Shown one piece after another: positions 44,508 through 55,820 of a DNA stretch of 64,000 bases. Within the stretch, counting starts at the first letter, position 1; every line of letters begins with the position of its first letter. The DNA is from Salinicola tamaricis (GTDB lineage Bacteria > Pseudomonadota > Gammaproteobacteria > Pseudomonadales > Halomonadaceae), in the NCBI RefSeq assembly GCF_003006155.1, contig NZ_CP023559.1, forward strand, positions 1 to 64,000, given 5' to 3'. The position numbers were made by a program, and so were the translations under genes. The notes beneath the pieces were generated by a model. It saw only the letters and a program-made list of their open reading frames with translations, did not search any database and was not told the DNA's origin.

Positions 44508-44949
44508 ATGGCTAGACTACTGGTTCTCAACGGCCCCAATCTCAACCTGCTGGGTACCCGCGAGCCGAGGTCTACGGGACCACGACCCTCGACGATATCC
44601 GCGTGACGCTGACCCAGCGCGGCTGTCCGCCGGGCACCAGCTCGAGTGGCTACAGTCCAATGCCGAGCATGAGCTGGTCGAGCGTGTTCACCGCGCCCGC
44701 GAGGAGCGGATCGATTTCATCCTGCTCAACCCGGCTGCCTTCACGCATACCAGCGTGGCGCTGCGCGACGCCCTCACCGGTGTCGCCATTCCGTTCATCG
44801 AGCTGCACCTGTCGAACGTGCACGCGCGCGAGCCGTTCCGCGCCCACTCCTACTTCACCGACGTGGCGCGCGGCGTCATTGCCGGTTTCGGCGCCGACAG
44901 CTACAGCCTGGCGCTGGACGCGGCCCTGGCTCAACTGGCGCGCGACTGA
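44508..44949 (+). CDS. aroQ: Type II 3-dehydroquinate dehydratase (frameshifted)
   Basis: Shikimate pathway enzyme that makes 3-dehydroshikimate. It begins [20 protein letters not shown], the type II signature. It needs one added base near 44565 (GAGCCGGAGG for GAGCCGAGG) to continue as [15 protein letters not shown], and another near 44625. The rest is normal: [38 protein letters not shown] and [16 protein letters not shown] with the catalytic residues. It lies upstream of accB-accC, a common gammaproteobacterial arrangement. Confidence 0.93.
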
Positions 44950-45052
44950 ACGCCCCGGCGGCGCGGAAACAGCCTTTTCACGGTGGCCTCGTGCTGGCCA
45001 CCACAGACATTCATCAAGACTTCTTCCACCCTTACGGAGCCGAGACATCACC

Positions 45053-45520
45053 ATGGATATCCGCAAAGTCAAGAAACTCATCGAACTGCTCGAAGAGTCC
45101 AACATCAGCGAAATCGAGATTCAGGAAGGCGAAGAATCGGTACGCATCAGCCGCCATCCCCACGGTTTCGGTGCTGCCCAGCAGCCGATGATGATGCCCC
45201 AGTCGATGCACTACGCCCCGCAGCATACCGCCGAGCCGAGCGCACCCGCCGCCGATCCGGCCGAGCCGGCGCCGGTCCAGCCGCTGGGCCACGCGGTCAC
45301 CTCGCCGATGGTCGGTACCTTCTACCGTTCGCCGGCTCCGGGTGCCAAGGCGTTCGTCGAAGTCGGGCAGAGCATCAAGAAAGGCGATACCGTGTGCATC
45401 GTCGAAGCGATGAAAATGATGAACCAGATCGAAGCCGACAAAGACGGCGTGGTCGAGGCAATCCTGGTCGAGGATGGCGAGCCGGTCGAATTCGACCAGC
45501 CGATGATCATCATCAACTAA
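45053..45520 (+). CDS. accB: Biotin carboxyl carrier protein of acetyl-CoA carboxylase
   Basis: Carries biotin between the carboxylase and transferase of acetyl-CoA carboxylase in fatty acid synthesis. The 155-residue protein has the N-terminal [20 protein letters not shown], a Pro/Ala-rich linker (residues 45-78) and the biotinyl domain. Within that domain, EAMKMMNQI places biotin on Lys121. It is intact and 21 bases upstream of accC. Confidence 0.97.
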   Translation: MDIRKVKKLIELLEESNISEIEIQEGEESVRISRHPHGFGAAQQPMMMPQSMHYAPQHTAEPSAPAADPAEPAPVQPLGHAVTSPMVGTFYRSPAPGAKAFVEVGQSIKKGDTVCIVEAMKMMNQIEADKDGVVEAILVEDGEPVEFDQPMIIIN

Positions 45521-45541
45521 GGCGACACGGGCGAAACCATC

Positions 45542-46885
45542 ATGTTGGACAAGGTACTCATCGCCAACCGAGGCGAGATTGCGCTGCGCGTCCTGCGCGC
45601 GTGCAAGGAGCTGGGGATCAAGACCGTGGCGGTCCACTCCAAGGCCGACCGCGACCTGATGCACGTACGGCTGGCGGACGAAGCGGTCTGTATCGGCCCG
45701 GCATCGTCCGCGCAGTCCTATCTCAATATCCCGGCACTGATCAGTGCCGCCGAAGTCACCGACTCGACGGCGATCCACCCCGGTTACGGCTTCCTCTCCG
45801 AGAACGCCAACTTTGCCGAGCAGGTCGAGCGCTCGGGCTTCGTATTCGTCGGTCCGCGCGCCGAGACCATTCGCCTGATGGGCGACAAGGTCAGCGCGAT
45901 CAACGCCATGAAGGAGGCCGGCGTGCCCACGGTGCCCGGCTCCGACGGCCCGCTGCCGGAGGATGGCGAGGAGATCCGCCGGATCGCCGCGCGCATCGGC
46001 TATCCGGTGATCATCAAGGCCGCGGCCGGCGGCGGTGGCCGCGGCATGCGCGTGGTGCGCAACGACGGCGAAGTGGCCAAGGCGGTGAGCGTGACCCGCG
46101 CCGAGGCAGCTGCAGCATTCGGCGACGGCACCGTCTACATGGAGAAATTCCTGGAGAACCCACGCCACGTGGAAGTCCAGGTGATCGCCGACGGCCAGGG
46201 CAACGCCATCCACCTCTATGATCGCGACTGCTCGCTGCAGCGGCGCCACCAGAAGGTGCTGGAGGAGGCCCCCGCGCCGCACCTCGACCCGGAGGCACGC
46301 GCCCAGGTGCTCAAGGCGTGTACCGACGCCTGTATCGAGATCAACTACCGCGGCGCCGGCACCTTCGAGTTCCTCTACGAGAACGGCCAGTTCTTCTTCA
46401 TCGAGATGAACACGCGCGTCCAGGTCGAGCATCCGGTCACCGAGATGGTCACCGGTGTGGATATCGTCAAGGAGCAGCTGCGCATCGCCAGCGGCCTGCC
46501 GCTGTCGATTCGCCAGGAGGATGTCCAGCTCAACGGTCACGCCTTCGAGTGCCGCATCAACGCCGAGGATTCGCGCACCTTCATGCCCTCGCCCGGCAAG
46601 ATCGACCTCTACCACCCGCCGGGTGGCCTGGGCGTGCGCATGGATTCGCACATCTATACCGGCTACACCGTGCCGCCCCACTACGACTCGTTGATCGGCA
46701 AGCTGATCACCTGGGGCGCGGATCGCGAGATCGCCCTGGTGCGCATGCGCAATGCGCTCGACGAGCTGCTGGTGGAAGGGATCAAGACCAATACCGACCT
46801 GCAGAAGGATCTGGTGCGTGACAGCGCCTTCCAGAAAGGCGGGGTCAACATCCACTACCTCGAGAAGAAGCTCGGCCTGAGCTGA
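45542..46885 (+). CDS. accC: Biotin carboxylase subunit of acetyl-CoA carboxylase
   Basis: ATP-grasp enzyme that carboxylates the biotin on AccB. The 447-residue protein starts [20 protein letters not shown]. It shows [14 protein letters not shown], the glycine-rich ATP loop [14 protein letters not shown], and [20 protein letters not shown], which holds the catalytic Glu and Arg. It is intact, co-directional with accB, and followed by a long hairpin before prmA. Confidence 0.97.
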   Translation: MLDKVLIANRGEIALRVLRACKELGIKTVAVHSKADRDLMHVRLADEAVCIGPASSAQSYLNIPALISAAEVTDSTAIHPGYGFLSENANFAEQVERSGFVFVGPRAETIRLMGDKVSAINAMKEAGVPTVPGSDGPLPEDGEEIRRIAARIGYPVIIKAAAGGGGRGMRVVRNDGEVAKAVSVTRAEAAAAFGDGTVYMEKFLENPRHVEVQVIADGQGNAIHLYDRDCSLQRRHQKVLEEAPAPHLDPEARAQVLKACTDACIEINYRGAGTFEFLYENGQFFFIEMNTRVQVEHPVTEMVTGVDIVKEQLRIASGLPLSIRQEDVQLNGHAFECRINAEDSRTFMPSPGKIDLYHPPGGLGVRMDSHIYTGYTVPPHYDSLIGKLITWGADREIALVRMRNALDELLVEGIKTNTDLQKDLVRDSAFQKGGVNIHYLEKKLGLS

Positions 46886-46900
46886 TTCGCGGCGCGTCAC

Positions 46901-46958
46901 GACGGGGCGGTCATGCTCTGGGGATCTGTCTAAAGCCCCTCGGTATGACCGCCCCGTC
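46901..46958. terminator. Long hairpin between accC and prmA
   Basis: GACGGGGCGGTCAT (46901-46914) pairs perfectly with 46945-46958. The 30-base loop can form an inner GGGG/CCCC pairing. It starts 15 bases after the accC stop. No T-run follows, so it may reduce rather than stop read-through into prmA, or mark a dispersed repeat. Confidence 0.6.
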
Positions 46959-46997
46959 TGCGTTCGCCCCCCACCGACGAGACCAAGGAGCGCCGCC

Positions 46998-47897
46998 ATG
47001 GCGTGGCTACAACTCAAGGCGCATATCGCCCCCGAACAGGCCGAGTGGCTCGAGGAGCTGCTGCTGGCCGAGGGCGCCAGCGCGATCACCCTGCAGGATG
47101 CCCCGACGACCCGGTCTTCGAGCCCGACCGCGGCACCACGCCGCTGTGGCAGGAGACGGTCCTGACCGGCCTCTACGACGATCTTGAGGGGGTAGAGGCG
47201 ATGATCGAGCGGGTCCAGCGGGCCTGGGCCGAACAGGCGCCGGAAGACCCCGCGCCGCAGATCGAGTACGAACTGCTCGCCGACCGTGACTGGGAGCGCG
47301 AGTGGATGGACGGCTTCGAGCAGCTGCGCATGGGTGAGCGGTTGTGGATCGTGCCCAGCTGGCACGCGGCCCCCGACCCCCAGGCGGTCAATCTGCTGCT
47401 CGACCCGGGCCTCGCCTTCGGCACCGGCACGCATCCCACCACCGCACTCTGCCTCGGCTGGCTCGACCCAGCCCCGCGACGCCGTGCAGGTGCTCGATTA
47501 CGGCTGCGGCTCGGGTTTCTCGCCATCGCCGCCCTCAAGCTGGGTGCGGATACCGCGGTCGGCCGTGGATATCGACCCCCAGGCGCTGCAGGCCAGCCGC
47601 GACAACGCCGAGCGCAATCAGCTCGATGACAGCCGGCTGCTGCTGGAGTATCCGGAGCGTCTCGGCCAGGGCCGCTTCGAGGTGGTCGTGGCCAATATCC
47701 TCGCCGGCCCGCTGATCGAGCTCGCCGCCGAGATCGCTGACCGCGTCGCGCCCGGCGGGCGCCTGGCGCTCTCCGGCATCCTTGCCGCCCAGGCAGACAG
47801 CGTGCTCGACGCCTATCGCGACCAAGGCCTGCGCATGGCGCCGCCGCAGGAGAAAGAGGGCTGGGTGCTGCTGAGCGGCGAGCGCCCCGCCGCCTGA
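46998..47897 (+). CDS. prmA: Ribosomal protein L11 methyltransferase (frameshifted)
   Basis: SAM-dependent enzyme that methylates ribosomal protein L11. [20 protein letters not shown] opens the chain, [20 protein letters not shown] follows, and [20 protein letters not shown] is the PrmA substrate signature. The SAM-binding region ([30 protein letters not shown]) and [16 protein letters not shown] complete it. Slips near 47100, 47475, 47515 and 47565 break the frame, yet all parts of one 300-residue PrmA are present. Confidence 0.93.
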
Positions 47898-48025
47898 GTC
47901 GCGGCGGCGGAGCCCAGGCCCCGCCGCCGACGCCCTTTTGCCGCGTTCGTGCGACCAAACAGCGCTTCAACAAAGCCGGAGCGCCCGGTATCATAGCCTC
48001 CCGTTTTCCCCGAGCCTCTGTAACC

Positions 48026-49045
48026 ATGCGTGAAGCCGTGTCCGCGCAGCCCGAGCGTGCGTTGCCCCGCATCGGCCGCCACACACTGCCCAACCGGGTC
48101 ATTCTGGCGCCCATGGCCGGCGTCACGGATCGCCCCTTCCGCCAGCTCTGTCGCGAGCTCGGCGCAGGTCTGGTGGTGTCGGAGATGGTGACCTCGGACA
48201 GTCGGCTCGGCACACCCGCAAGTCGCGTCAACGCCTGATCCACCGTGGCGAACCCGGCCCGCGTTCGGTCCAGATCGCCGGCGGCGATCCGCAGATGCTG
48301 GCCGAAGCCGCGCGCATGAACGCCGGCCGGGGCCGAGATCATCGATATTCAACATGGGCTGCCCGGCGAGAAGGTGTGCAACAAGGCAGCGGTTCGGCCC
48401 TACTGCGCGACGAGCGCCTGGTCGACGACATTCTCACGGCGGTGGTCGCTGCGGTCGAGATTCCGGTGACCCTCAAGATCCGCACCGGTGGTGCGAGCAG
48501 ACAGCAATGCACTACGCGTGGCGCGCCTGGCGGAGAACGCGGCATCGCCGCCCTGGCGTCCACGGGCGGACCCGCGAGCAGCGCTACAGCGGTAGCGCCG
48601 AGTACGACACCATCGCCGCGATCAAGCAGCAGGTATCGATCCCGGTGTTCGCCAACGGCGATATCACAACCGCAGCGCGCCGCCGAGGTACTTGCCTATA
48701 CCGGTGCCGATGCGGTGATGATCGGCCGTGGCGCCCAGGGCAACCCGTGGCTGTTTCGCGAGATCGAGCACTACCTGCGTACCGGCAGCGAGCACGCGCC
48801 CCCAGCCTCGCGGAGATAGAGGCCACCATGCGCCGGCACTGATCGCGCTGCACGCCCACTACGGCGACTACCTCGGGGTGCGCGTGGCGCGCAAGCATAT
48901 CGGCTGGTACCTCGCGAGCCGCGATCCACGGCGCGAGCATCGCGCGCGTTTCAACCGGCTCGAGCAGAGCGCGGAGCAGTTCGCTTTTCTTCATGAACTC
49001 TTTCGTGGCGACACCGCGATCGACAACGGAATTCACGCAGCATGA
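48026..49045 (+). CDS. dusB: tRNA-dihydrouridine synthase B (heavily frameshifted)
   Basis: FMN-dependent enzyme that reduces uridines in the tRNA D-loop. IGRHTLPNRVILAPMAGVTD, PFRQLCRELGAGLVVSEMV, IHRGEPGPRSVQIAGGDPQM and the later ADAVMIGRGAQGNPWLFREI are DusB landmarks. At least five small insertions or deletions lie between 48200 and 48840; for example CTCTGGCAC is read as CTCGGCAC and ATCAAC as ATTCAAC. The usual active-site segment with NMGCPA is present but shifted. The stop overlaps the fis start, as in many gammaproteobacteria. Confidence 0.93.
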
Positions 49046-49362
49046 ACAGTCGGCAGCCTCTGGACCTCGACGGCAATTCGCCGCTGGAGGTCGAATCTCT
49101 TCATATGGCCGAGCAGAGCTCTCAAGTCACCCTGCGTGAGTGCGTCGAGCAGGTGATGGAGCGCTACTTCACCCATCTCGAGGGTGATGAAACGTGTGAA
49201 ACGGTGTCGCATCTCTACACCATGGTGCTGGCCGAGGTGGAGGCGCCGCTGCTCGACGTCGTGATGCGCCATGTCGAAGGCAACCAGACCCGCGCCGCTG
49301 AGCTTCTGGGCCTCAATCGAGGCACCCTGCGCAAGAAGCTCAAGCAGTACGACCTGATCTGA
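49042..49362 (+). CDS. fis: DNA-binding protein Fis
   Basis: Nucleoid protein that bends DNA and stimulates rRNA transcription and site-specific recombination. The 106 residues include [20 protein letters not shown] and the C-terminal helix-turn-helix [20 protein letters not shown] followed by [10 protein letters not shown]. It is intact. It overlaps dusB by four bases (ATGA), the classic dusB-fis pair, which implies co-transcription. Confidence 0.96.
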   Translation: MNSRQPLDLDGNSPLEVESLHMAEQSSQVTLRECVEQVMERYFTHLEGDETCETVSHLYTMVLAEVEAPLLDVVMRHVEGNQTRAAELLGLNRGTLRKKLKQYDLI

Positions 49363-49465
49363 TTCTCCCCCTCGCCTCGCCCATGCGGGGCACCACCGAA
49401 CGCCCGCCGCTCGGACTTTCAAGCCCTCCAGCGCGCGTTCGACCGACCGACAAGAGTGGATTGGC

Positions 49466-51069
49466 ATGTCTCAAAACTCCGCATCCTCCTCCCGCCCCGT
49501 CAGCCGCGCCCTGCTCAGCGTCTCCGACAAGACCGGTATCGTCGACTTCGCTCGTGAGCTCGTCGGCCGCGGCGTCGAGCTGCTCTCCACCGGCGGCACC
49601 TACCGCCTGCTCCAGGAGAACGATGTCGCGGTGACCGAAGTCTCCGCACACACCGGTTTCCCCGAGATCATGGACGGTCGCGTCAAGACGCTGCATCCCA
49701 AGATCCACGGCGGCATCCTCGGCCGCCGCGGCGAGGACGATGCGGTGATGGCCGAGCACGACATCGCGCCGATCGATCTGGTGGTGGTCAATCTCTACCC
49801 GTTCGAGCGCACCGTCGCCAACCCCGACTGCAGCCTCGCCGACGCGGTCGAGAACATCGACATCGGCGGCCCGACCATGGTCCGCGCCTGCGCCAAGAAC
49901 CATGCCCACCACCATCGTGGTGGATGCCGACGACTACTCCCGGGTGCTCAAGGACATGGCCAGTCATGACGGGGCAGTAAGCCAGGCGACCCGCTTCGAT
50001 CTGGCGATCAAGGCATTCGAGCATACCGCCGCCTACGACGCCGCCATCGCCAACTACTTCGGCCAGCGGGTGGGCAGCGGCGAGCCCGACTTCCCGCGCA
50101 CGCTGTCACTGCAGTTCAGCAAGAAGCAGGGCATGCGCTACGGCGAGGAACCCGCACCAGAAGGCGGCTTTCTATGTTGAACGGGGCCAGGTCGAGCCGG
50201 AGGCCAGTATCGCCACGCCAACCAGCTCCCAGGGCAAGGCGCTGTCGTTCAACAACGTCGCCGACACCGACGCTGCGCTGGAGTGCGTGAAATCGTTCAC
50301 CAAGCCCGCCTGCGTGATCGTCAAGCACGCCAACCCATGCGGCGTGGCGGTGGTGCCCGAAGCCGAGGGCGGCATCCTCAAAGCCTACGAATTGGCCTTC
50401 GCCACCGACAGCGAGTCGCCTTCGGCGGCCATCATCGCCTTCAACCGCGAGCTGGACGGCGAGACCGCCGCGGCGATCGTCGCGCACCAGTTCGTCGAGG
50501 TGATCATCGCCCCGACGATCTCCGCCGCGGCGCGTGACGCGGTCGCCAGCAAGGCCAACGTGCGCCTGCTGGAGTGCGGCGAGCTGCCGGCACACAGCGG
50601 CGAGGGCTGGGATTACAAGCGCGTCAACGGCGGTCTGCTGGTGCAGAGCCGGGACACCGGCATGATCACCGCCAACGAACTCAAGGTGGTGACCCGCCGC
50701 GCGCCCAGCGAGCGCGAACTGCATGATCTGGTGTTCGCCTGGAAGGTGGCCAAGTTCGTCAAGTCCAACGCCATCGTCTACGCCCGCGACCGTCAGACCG
50801 TGGGGGTCGGCGCCGGCCAGATGAGCCGCATCAACTCGGCCCGCATCGCCGGCATCAAGGCCGAGCACGCCGGGCTCCAGGTGGCCGGCTCGGTGATGGC
50901 CTCTGACGCCTTCTTCCCCTTCCGTGACGGCCTCGACAACGCCGCCGCCGCCGGCATCACCGCGGTCATCCAGCCCGGCGGTTCGATGCGTGACGACGAA
51001 GTGATCGCCGCTGCCAACGAAGCCGACATCGCGATGGTGTTCACGGGAATGCGCCACTTCCGCCACTGA
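49466..51069 (+). CDS. purH: Bifunctional AICAR transformylase/IMP cyclohydrolase (frameshifted)
   Basis: Catalyses the last two steps of purine synthesis. The N-terminal cyclohydrolase part has [31 protein letters not shown] and [15 protein letters not shown]. The C-terminal transformylase part has [30 protein letters not shown] and [20 protein letters not shown]. Slips near 49905 and 50155 (an extra G in GAGGAACCC, where GENPHQ is expected) break the frame. Such breaks in a biosynthetic core gene argue for sequence error. A perfect terminator follows. Confidence 0.95.
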
Positions 51070-51094
51070 GCGCCGCCGCGCTCCCAGGTAGCGC

Positions 51095-51133
51095 AAAAAA
51101 AAGCCCACGACAGCGTCTGTCGTGGGCTTTTTT
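51095..51133. terminator. Bidirectional intrinsic terminator between purH and the aldehyde dehydrogenase gene
   Basis: AAGCCCACGACAG (51101-51113) pairs perfectly with 51117-51129 around a CGT loop. It is flanked by an A-run on the left and a T-run on the right, so it can end both converging transcripts. Confidence 0.92.
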
Positions 51134-51172
51134 GATGCGGGGCGGCAGGAGGAACTCAGCCGCCCCAGAGCC

Positions 51173-52634
51173 TCAAGCCTGGCCCAGGTCGATGCACAGA
51201 TACTTGACCTCGAGATACTCGTCGAGGCCGTACTTGGAGCCCTCGCGCCCCAGCCCGGACGCCTTGACGCCACCGAAGGGCGCGCTGGCGTTGGAGATCA
51301 GCCCGGTGTTGATGCCCACCATGCCGTACTCGAGCGCTTCCGCCACCCGCCAGACGCGCCCCAGATCCCGCGAGTAGAAGTACGAGGCCAGACCGAACTG
51401 GGTGTCGTTGGCCAGCCGCACGGCCTCCTCCTCGGTCTCGAACGGGAACACCGCCGCCAGCGGGCCGAATGTCTCCTCGCTCGCCACCTTCATCTCCGGG
51501 GTGGCGTGACTGATCAGGGTGGGCGAGAAGAAGCGCCCGCCAAGCGAGTGCTCGTGGCCGCCGAGCAGCAGCTGGGCCCCCTTGTCGGTGGCATCCTTGA
51601 CGTGCTCGCTCACCTTGGCCACCGCATCCTCATCGATCAGTGGCCCGATATTGACGCCATCCTGGAAACCGTCGCCGACCTTCAGCTCGCTATTCATCGC
51701 CGCCGCGAGCTTCTCGCTGAAGGCGTTGATCACGCTCGACTGGACCAGGAAGCGGTGGTGCAGACGCAGGTCTGCCCGGCATTGCGGAACTTGGAGGCGA
51801 TGGCGCCTTCGACCGCGGCGTCCAGGTCAGCATCCTCGAACACCAGGAAGGGGGCGTTACCGCCGAGCTCCAGCGAAATCTTCTGGATATGCTGGGCGGC
51901 ACCCGCCATCAGCGAACTGCCGACCTCGGTGGAGCCGGTGAAGGTGACCTTGCGCACCACCGGGGACTCGGTCATCGCCTTGGCGATCTCGCTGGCCTTG
52001 CCCGGTACCACGTTGAAGACACCCCGCGGCACCCCTGCCTGCTCGGCCAGCGCTGCCAGCGCGGTGGCGGAGAACGGCGTCTGACTGGCCGGCTTGATCA
52101 CGATGGTGCAGCCGGCGGCGAGCGCCGCTGCGGCCTTGCGCGTGATCATCGAGGAGGGAAAGTTCCACGGCGTGATCGCGCCGACCACCCCCACCGGCTG
52201 TTTGGTCACCACGATGCGCTGCTGGCTGCTGGCCGCCGGGATGGTGTCACCGTAGATACGCCGCGCCTCCTCGGCGAACCAGCGCATGAAACTCGCGGCG
52301 TAGACGATCTCCCCCGCCGCCTCCTTGACCGGCTTGCCCTGCTCGGCGGTCATGATCGCGGCCAGCTCATCCTTGTGCTCGAGCATCAGCTCGTACCACT
52401 TCATCAGGATGTCGGCGCGCTCCAGCGCGGTATGGTTGCGCCAGCCCGGCAGGGCTGCCTCGGCGGCCTCGATCGCGCGCTCGGTCTCGGCGCGGCCGAG
52501 CCGTGGCATACCCCCAGAATCTCGCCATTGGCGGGGTTGTCGACGTCGATCTGTTCACCGCTGTCGGCAGCCACCCAGTGGCCGTCGATATAGGCATAGG
52601 GCCTGAACAGCGCGCTCTCTTTGATGGATTGCAT
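51173..52634 (-). CDS. gabD: NAD(P)-dependent succinate-semialdehyde dehydrogenase (GabD-type, frameshifted)
   Basis: Oxidises succinate semialdehyde to succinate, the last step of GABA catabolism. The N-terminus (YIDGHWVAADSGEQIDVDNP) is followed by VGVVGAITPWNFPSSMITRK, KVTFTGSTEVGSSLMAGAAQ, LELGGNAPFLVFEDADL and the catalytic Cys in NAGQTCVC. EETFGPLAAVFPF and GREGSKYGLDEYLEVKYLC close the chain. Slips near 52505 and 51755 break the frame. GabD is the best match by motif, but related semialdehyde dehydrogenases cannot be excluded. No gabT is adjacent. Confidence 0.85.
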
Positions 52635-52833
52635 GAGTCCTCCTTCCTTGATGTGCCCTGCCGCCGACCACGAAGAAACCGCGCGGCCGGCGGTGATTGC
52701 TGGCGCGCCGCCAGGACTCGGGCGACGCGTCTGAAACGGGCGAGGTGTCGGAAGAAAGGATGGCGCTTTCGCTGCGTTGGCGCCAGTGACAATCGGTATG
52801 ACAGCGGCCGGGGCGCCAAACCGTCGCAGCCGG

Positions 52834-53289
52834 TTACACCACGCCCTGGGACCAGAGCGTCACGCCGACCGCGATCACCAGGGCCAGCGCCGCCACCGCC
52901 TGGCCGTTGAAGCGCTGCGGCGCGCGATGCACGTGGCGCAGCCCCAGCCAGGCGAGCACCAGCGCGACCACCTCGACCACCGGTGCATAGCGTCCGGCAC
53001 CGACGCCGGCACACGCCACCACGAAAGCCGCCAGCGCCCAGTGCGAGAGCTGCTTGCACTGCACCTTGCCGCTGGCATCACGGGTGCTGCGCGCGGGCTT
53101 TTGCGCTTCGGGCCGATTGAACACGCGCACCGCGCGCTCCTCGGCGACATCGAAGCGCACCGCCTGGCCCGCCGCCGGCAGGCCACGTCCGCGCCACTGA
53201 CCGAACTCAAAAGTGTAGCGCTGGCCATCCGCGGCCACGATCTCGCCGCGCTGGGTGTCGTCATCGAAGCTGTCGAGCCGGCCATCCAT
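52834..53289 (-). CDS. Small membrane protein with cold-shock-like N-terminus
   Basis: 151 residues. The first 50 (MDGRLDSFDDDTQRGEIVAA then DGQRYTFEFGQWRG) resemble a cold-shock/OB-type beta barrel. The remainder has two or three hydrophobic segments (HWALAAFVVACAGVGAGRY, VVEVVALVLAWLGLRHV, AVAALALVIAVGVTLW). This architecture is known from uncharacterised proteobacterial proteins; the function is unknown. It starts 15 bases after the folE stop and may share its transcript. Confidence 0.7.
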   Translation of the reverse strand: MDGRLDSFDDDTQRGEIVAADGQRYTFEFGQWRGRGLPAAGQAVRFDVAEERAVRVFNRPEAQKPARSTRDASGKVQCKQLSHWALAAFVVACAGVGAGRYAPVVEVVALVLAWLGLRHVHRAPQRFNGQAVAALALVIAVGVTLWSQGVV

Positions 53290-53304
53290 TGTCGCGCTCC
53301 CGTG

Positions 53305-53862
53305 TCAGCGACCGTTGACCAGCATCAGGAACTCCTGACGCGTGGTCTGATTCTTGCGGAAGCTGCCGAGCATCACCGAGGTCTTCATGCACGAGTTCTG
53401 CTTCTCGACGCCGCGCATCATCATGCACATGTGCTGGGCCTCGACCACCACGCCGACGCCGCGCGCGCCGGTCACCTGCATCACCGCTTCGGCGATCTCG
53501 CGGGTGAGGTTCTCCTGAATCTGCAGCCGCCGAGCATACATGTCGACGATGCGCGCGAACTTGGACAGCCCCAGCACCCGGCCCTGGGGCAGGTAGGCGA
53601 TATGGCACTTGCCGATGAACGGCAGCACATGGTGCTCGCACATCGAGTACATCTCGATGTCCTTGACCAGCACCATTTCGTCGGTGTCGGAAGCGAACAC
53701 GGCGCCGTTGACCAGTTCTTCCAGAGACTGATGGTAACCCTGGGTCAGAAATTGCATCGCTTTGGCGGCCCGCTGCGGCGTATTGCGCAGCCCCTCGCGC
53801 TGGGGGTCCTCCCCCAGGTGTTCGAGAATGCCGCGAAAATGGCCTGCCAATTGCTCTGTCAT
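53305..53862 (-). CDS. folE: GTP cyclohydrolase I
   Basis: First enzyme of folate/pterin synthesis; converts GTP to dihydroneopterin triphosphate. The intact 185-residue protein shows LREGLRNTP-type and [20 protein letters not shown] segments. The zinc-binding [20 protein letters not shown] and [20 protein letters not shown] hold the conserved Cys and His ligands. The start at 53862 follows CAAGGCAGCAT. Confidence 0.95.
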   Translation of the reverse strand: MTEQLAGHFRGILEHLGEDPQREGLRNTPQRAAKAMQFLTQGYHQSLEELVNGAVFASDTDEMVLVKDIEMYSMCEHHVLPFIGKCHIAYLPQGRVLGLSKFARIVDMYARRLQIQENLTREIAEAVMQVTGARGVGVVVEAQHMCMMMRGVEKQNSCMKTSVMLGSFRKNQTTRQEFLMLVNGR

Positions 53863-54044
53863 GATGCTGCCTTGATCCTGTCGCTTGCGGGCGCTGACGC
53901 CGACTATCGGGCACCGGCGCCACGCTGATGGGAAGAGGAAAACGCAGGCCACGAAAGCCGGCGCATGATGAAAAGGGATTCTAGCGAAACTCGCCCCCGC
54001 GCTCTATCGCCGGCACGCACCGGTCGTGCCCGCGCCCGCCGCCC

Positions 54045-55033
54045 TCAGGCCAGCCAGCGCGGCGAGTCCAACGCCACTCGCTGCTGCTCCAGGGTGCGGA
54101 TGTGCTGATCCCAGTAACCGCTGTCGGCCACGTAGGGGAAAGCGCGCGGGAACGCCGGGTCCTGCAGCGCGGTTGGCCAGCCAGGCGCTATGGCGCACCA
54201 GGCGCAGCGTGCGTAGTGCCTCGATCCACTCGAGCTGGCGTCGATCGAATCGAAGTCGAGCGACTCCTCGTAGCCCTCGATCACCTCGGAGAGCTGCATC
54301 TGCCACTCCTCCGGCGACTGCGCGGTGAGCAGCATCCACAGATCCTGCACCGCCGGCGCCATGGCACAGTCATCGAAGTCGACCAGGGCGAAATGGTCGT
54401 CGCGGCGAGCATGTTGCCCAGATGGCAGTCGCCGTGAACGCGCTGCAGCGCCTGCTGCGGCCAGGCTGCTCGGCGAGCAGCCCCAACAGAGCATCGGTCA
54501 CGCGGATATAGGCACTCTGCTGCCGCGCGCTCATCCAGGGTGCGGCGAGCACGCTCTCACGGCTCTCCTCGACTAGCCGTAACGGCTCGAACACCGGCCG
54601 ATGCTGGAAAGCGCGACCGGCCGACGGCATGCACCTGCCCGATCAGCTGGCCCAGGGCAAAGAGATGGGCGGGATTGTCGAGCTCCGGCGCCTGCCCCGG
54701 CACATGGGCGAACAGCGCAAAGCGGAAGCCCTCCGCCTCGAACAGCGTCTCCCCCTGGGCGTTCTGCCACGGCGCCCCGATCGCGACCTCGGCGGCGGCG
54801 AGCTCGCCCAGAAAGGCGTGCTCTTCGAGAATCTGCGCTGTGCTCAAACGCTCGGGGGGGGTAGAACTTGGCGACCCAGCGCTGGCGCTCGTCGTCACTC
54901 AAGGCATAACCCGGTTCTCGTAGCTGTTGAGCGCGAACGGCTCCCCCGGCAACCAGAAGCCCTGGGACTCGACCGCCTCGACCACACGCTGGGGGGTCAG
55001 GGTCTCGAACGGATGCGGCGATGCGGCACTCAT
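54045..55033 (-). CDS. srkA: SrkA (YihE/RdoA)-type stress response protein kinase (frameshifted)
   Basis: Aminoglycoside-phosphotransferase-fold Ser/Thr kinase that protects against stress-induced death in E. coli. The start MSAASPHPFETLTPQRVVEA leads to WLPGEPFALNSYENRVYAL, VAKFYPP with the ATP lysine, and GFRFALFAHVPGQAPELDN. The catalytic HGDCHLGN can be read across a break near 54420, and FALVDFDDCAMAPAVQDLWM is the metal-binding loop. At least four slips (near 54860, 54600, 54450, 54240) break the frame. It is read as one gene of about 330 residues. Confidence 0.88.
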
Positions 55034-55073
55034 GGCTTACCTCGACAGACGAAGGCTATGGCGGCGCATGCTA

Positions 55074-55820
55074 TCAGATTCGGTCCGGCGGCGTACGTGC
55101 CAGCGCCACCACCCCGATGTGGCGCGCACCGGCGCGGCGACAGGCCAGGGCCAGCGACTCCAGGGTGGCCCCGGTGGTCATGACGTCATCCAGCAGCAGC
55201 ACCGACTCGGGCAGCGGCCCTTCGAGCCCGAAGGCGTCCCTGACGTTGTGCCGGCGCGCGGCGCGGTCTAGTCCCCGTTGGCTCGGCGCGTCGCGCTGGC
55301 GTAGCGCCACCAGCCGCGGCAACTGCCAGCGCGCAGCGAGCGAGCCGCCCAGCCAGCTGACCGGGTCGAACCCCCGTTCGCGGGTGCGTGTCCACGAGCC
55401 CGGAACGGCGATCAGTCGTTCACCGCACGGTGCGGTGGTGCCCATGGCATGGACCAGCAGCTCCATCAGTAGCCTGCCAGCCCGCGGATCGGCGGAAAAC
55501 TTGAAGCGCTGCACCAGTCGTATCAGTTCTCCTTCGTAACGCAGCGGCACCCAAGCCGCATCGAATGCCGGCGGGCGCCGCAGACAGCGCCCGCAGACGT
55601 CTCCCCCGCCCCGCGTCGCCATGGGCTCAGCGCAGCGACGGCAGGCCACGACATTCCAGGGCAGGTCGCCATCGCAGTCGGGACACCAGGGGAGATCACC
55701 AGTGAGGCGGGCATAGCAGAACGCGCAGTAGCCGGGCAACGCCCGGCGTAGCCAGCGCTCGAGCCGCCAGCGCAAATTGCCGGCAGCGATCACCCGGCGC
55801 AGCGCGTAACGTCTGATCAT
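55074..55820 (-). CDS. comF: ComF-family phosphoribosyltransferase-like protein
   Basis: ComF (GntX-like) protein linked to DNA uptake or use of DNA as nutrient. From MIRRYALRRVIAAGNL, 248 residues, preceded by GGAGGGAAGAGGCGC. An N-terminal zinc ribbon with paired cysteines (YCAFCYAR, WCPDC, CRRC, CGRC) is followed by the phosphoribosyltransferase fold. Its PRPP motif is VLLLDDVMTTGATL. It is intact. In many gammaproteobacteria the biotin genes start divergently beside it, but no bioB is seen here. Confidence 0.92.
   Translation of the reverse strand: MIRRYALRRVIAAGNLRWRLERWLRRALPGYCAFCYARLTGDLPWCPDCDGDLPWNVVACRRCAEPMATRGGGDVCGRCLRRPPAFDAAWVPLRYEGELIRLVQRFKFSADPRAGRLLMELLVHAMGTTAPCGERLIAVPGSWTRTRERGFDPVSWLGGSLAARWQLPRLVALRQRDAPSQRGLDRAARRHNVRDAFGLEGPLPESVLLLDDVMTTGATLESLALACRRAGARHIGVVALARTPPDRI

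Noticed and set aside
45032-47434. 800-residue open frame antisense to accB, accC and prmA
   Set aside because: It spans three clearly identified genes and has no recognisable protein features.
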